Positions 63,310 to 64,000 of a stretch of 64,000 nt of DNA are shown here, one piece after another. Source of the DNA: Caballeronia sp. BR00000012568055 (lineage in GTDB: Bacteria; Pseudomonadota; Gammaproteobacteria; Burkholderiales; Burkholderiaceae); the NCBI RefSeq assembly GCF_029439455.1, contig NZ_JAQFVG010000311.1, positions 151,460-215,459 of the forward strand, given 5' to 3'. The first letter of the stretch is position 1. Every line of letters starts with the position of its first letter. A program made the position numbers and the translations under genes. A model generated the notes under the pieces. The model saw only the letters and a list, made by a program, of their open reading frames with translations. It made no database searches and was not told the origin of the DNA.

Positions 63310-64000
63310 TCAAGCGTGCGATTGCGCCGTCACAGGCTCGTCTTCTTCGTTCGATGCCACCGGCGCCTGCGCCAGCCGCTGTCGCACGAAGCCGATATGT
63401 TCGCGCAGCACGTAAAACTGATCGGCAAACGCGAGCGGCATTTTCATGCGATTCACCGCCGTTTCGATTGCGTCGATGCGTTCGAGCAAGGCATCGCGCT
63501 GCGACGCTTCCGGCCCGCTGATCGCCTCGCGCTCGATCGCGATCAGCGCGCCGTACCAGCGATAGATCCGCGACTTCACGCGCCATCGATATAAACCCGG
63601 CACCAGCCGCAAGCCCGGAATCAGCACCACGATCAGCGGCACCAGCACCACCAGCACGCGATCCGCGAGACTCGCGACCCAGAAGGGCAACGTGCGATAC
63701 AGGAAGCTCTTGCCCGACTTGTAGTAGCGCTCGGCGTTATCGCTGATGCGGAATTCGTGGACCAGCGGCGCGGGAAACTCGTTCGCGCGTTGCAGCAGAT
63801 TCGCGCGGCTGTGCACCTCGCGCGCCGCTTCGATCAGCAGATCGGACAGCGCCGGATGCAGGCTGTCGCGCGCGACGAGTTCGGCGGTCGGCGCGATCGT
63901 GTGGACCGGGCGCGGCGGCAGATTGCGGGCGAAGTCGAATGCGCCCATCGGGAATTCCATCATCGTGAGATAGGGGAAGCGGCGCGCGTAGGCATCGGCT
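63310..64000 (-). CDS. TAXI-family TRAP transporter solute-binding protein (C-terminal part)
   Basis: The frame is open from the right window edge to the stop at 63310; about 230 residues are seen. PTAELVARDSLHPALSDLLIEAA and HEFRISDNAERYYKSGKSFLYRTLPFW are typical of long TAXI proteins with a C-terminal membrane extension; one or two helices lie at about VLVVLVPLIVVLIPGL. The tail is acidic. Substrate unknown; the N-terminal binding domain lies outside. Confidence 0.75.
   Translation of the reverse strand, partial: ADAYARRFPYLTMMEFPMGAFDFARNLPPRPVHTIAPTAELVARDSLHPALSDLLIEAAREVHSRANLLQRANEFPAPLVHEFRISDNAERYYKSGKSFLYRTLPFWVASLADRVLVVLVPLIVVLIPGLRLVPGLYRWRVKSRIYRWYGALIAIEREAISGPEASQRDALLERIDAIETAVNRMKMPLAFADQFYVLREHIGFVRQRLAQAPVASNEEDEPVTAQSHA

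Overview
This is a 64 kb piece of GC-rich housekeeping chromosome from a beta-proteobacterium, almost certainly a Burkholderiaceae member close to Burkholderia, Paraburkholderia or Caballeronia. The evidence is the gene orders (ybgC-tolQRAB; glyA-nrdR followed by pilin genes; DUF3318/holin-like/DUF883; kynB-kynU-kynA with an Lrp-type regulator; xseA..lpxK-Trm112-kdsB-adk), the codon bias, and an intergenic inverted repeat of a kind I recall from this group. No rRNA, tRNA, CRISPR array, prophage or complete insertion sequence was seen.

Layout. 1-4.1 kb, minus strand: Tol-Pal genes (tolB partial, tolA, tolR, tolQ), ybgC and a YdfG-type reductase. 4.2-9 kb, plus strand: glyA behind a long leader with a ZTP (pfl) riboswitch, nrdR, and five type IV (pseudo)pilin genes (fimT-like, pilV, pilW, pilX, pilE-like). 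9-10.4 kb: DUF3318, holin-like and DUF883 stress/ribosome-associated genes. 10.6-16.7 kb: amino-acid catabolism, with gcdH and its divergent iclR, then kynBUA with divergent kynR. 16.9-23.4 kb: msrA, DUF72, cfa, pdxH, tcdA, cnoX and pirin. 23.6-25.7 kb: a small secreted protein, the EamA exporter, and two AT-richer small membrane-protein genes that look foreign. 25.8-35.5 kb: amiC-tsaE, queG-ogt-xerD-ybaK-plsY, yajQ, murB, argF, DUF3579 and rpsT. 35.9-46.8 kb: murJ-sirB1, an HSD10-like reductase, adk, kdsB, Trm112, lpxK, xseA, sodB and zwf.

47-64 kb is more accessory: a 3-hydroxybenzoate 4-monooxygenase-like gene with a MarR regulator (mobA/mobR type), an EAL protein that has lost catalytic residues, an mdtD-type exporter with a GntR regulator, a YhhS-type MFS gene that runs antisense through a truncated antitoxin gene, xanthine dehydrogenase xdhAB with an N-terminally truncated xdhC, a nested inverted-repeat element of about 0.74 kb, AraC and LysR regulators, a DsbA-fold isomerase and the end of a TRAP-TAXI gene.

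The most notable items are the ZTP riboswitch on glyA, operator-like palindromes at iclR/gcdH, eamA, xseA, mobA and xdhA, the truncated xdhC, the antitoxin remnant with its antisense MFS extension, the foreign-looking membrane-protein pair (one gene only 55 codons long), and the nested inverted repeat. I did not find a clear-cut undescribed multi-gene defence or metabolic system. Start codons were chosen from Shine-Dalgarno spacing and family length; function calls rest on motif recognition by eye, not on database searches.
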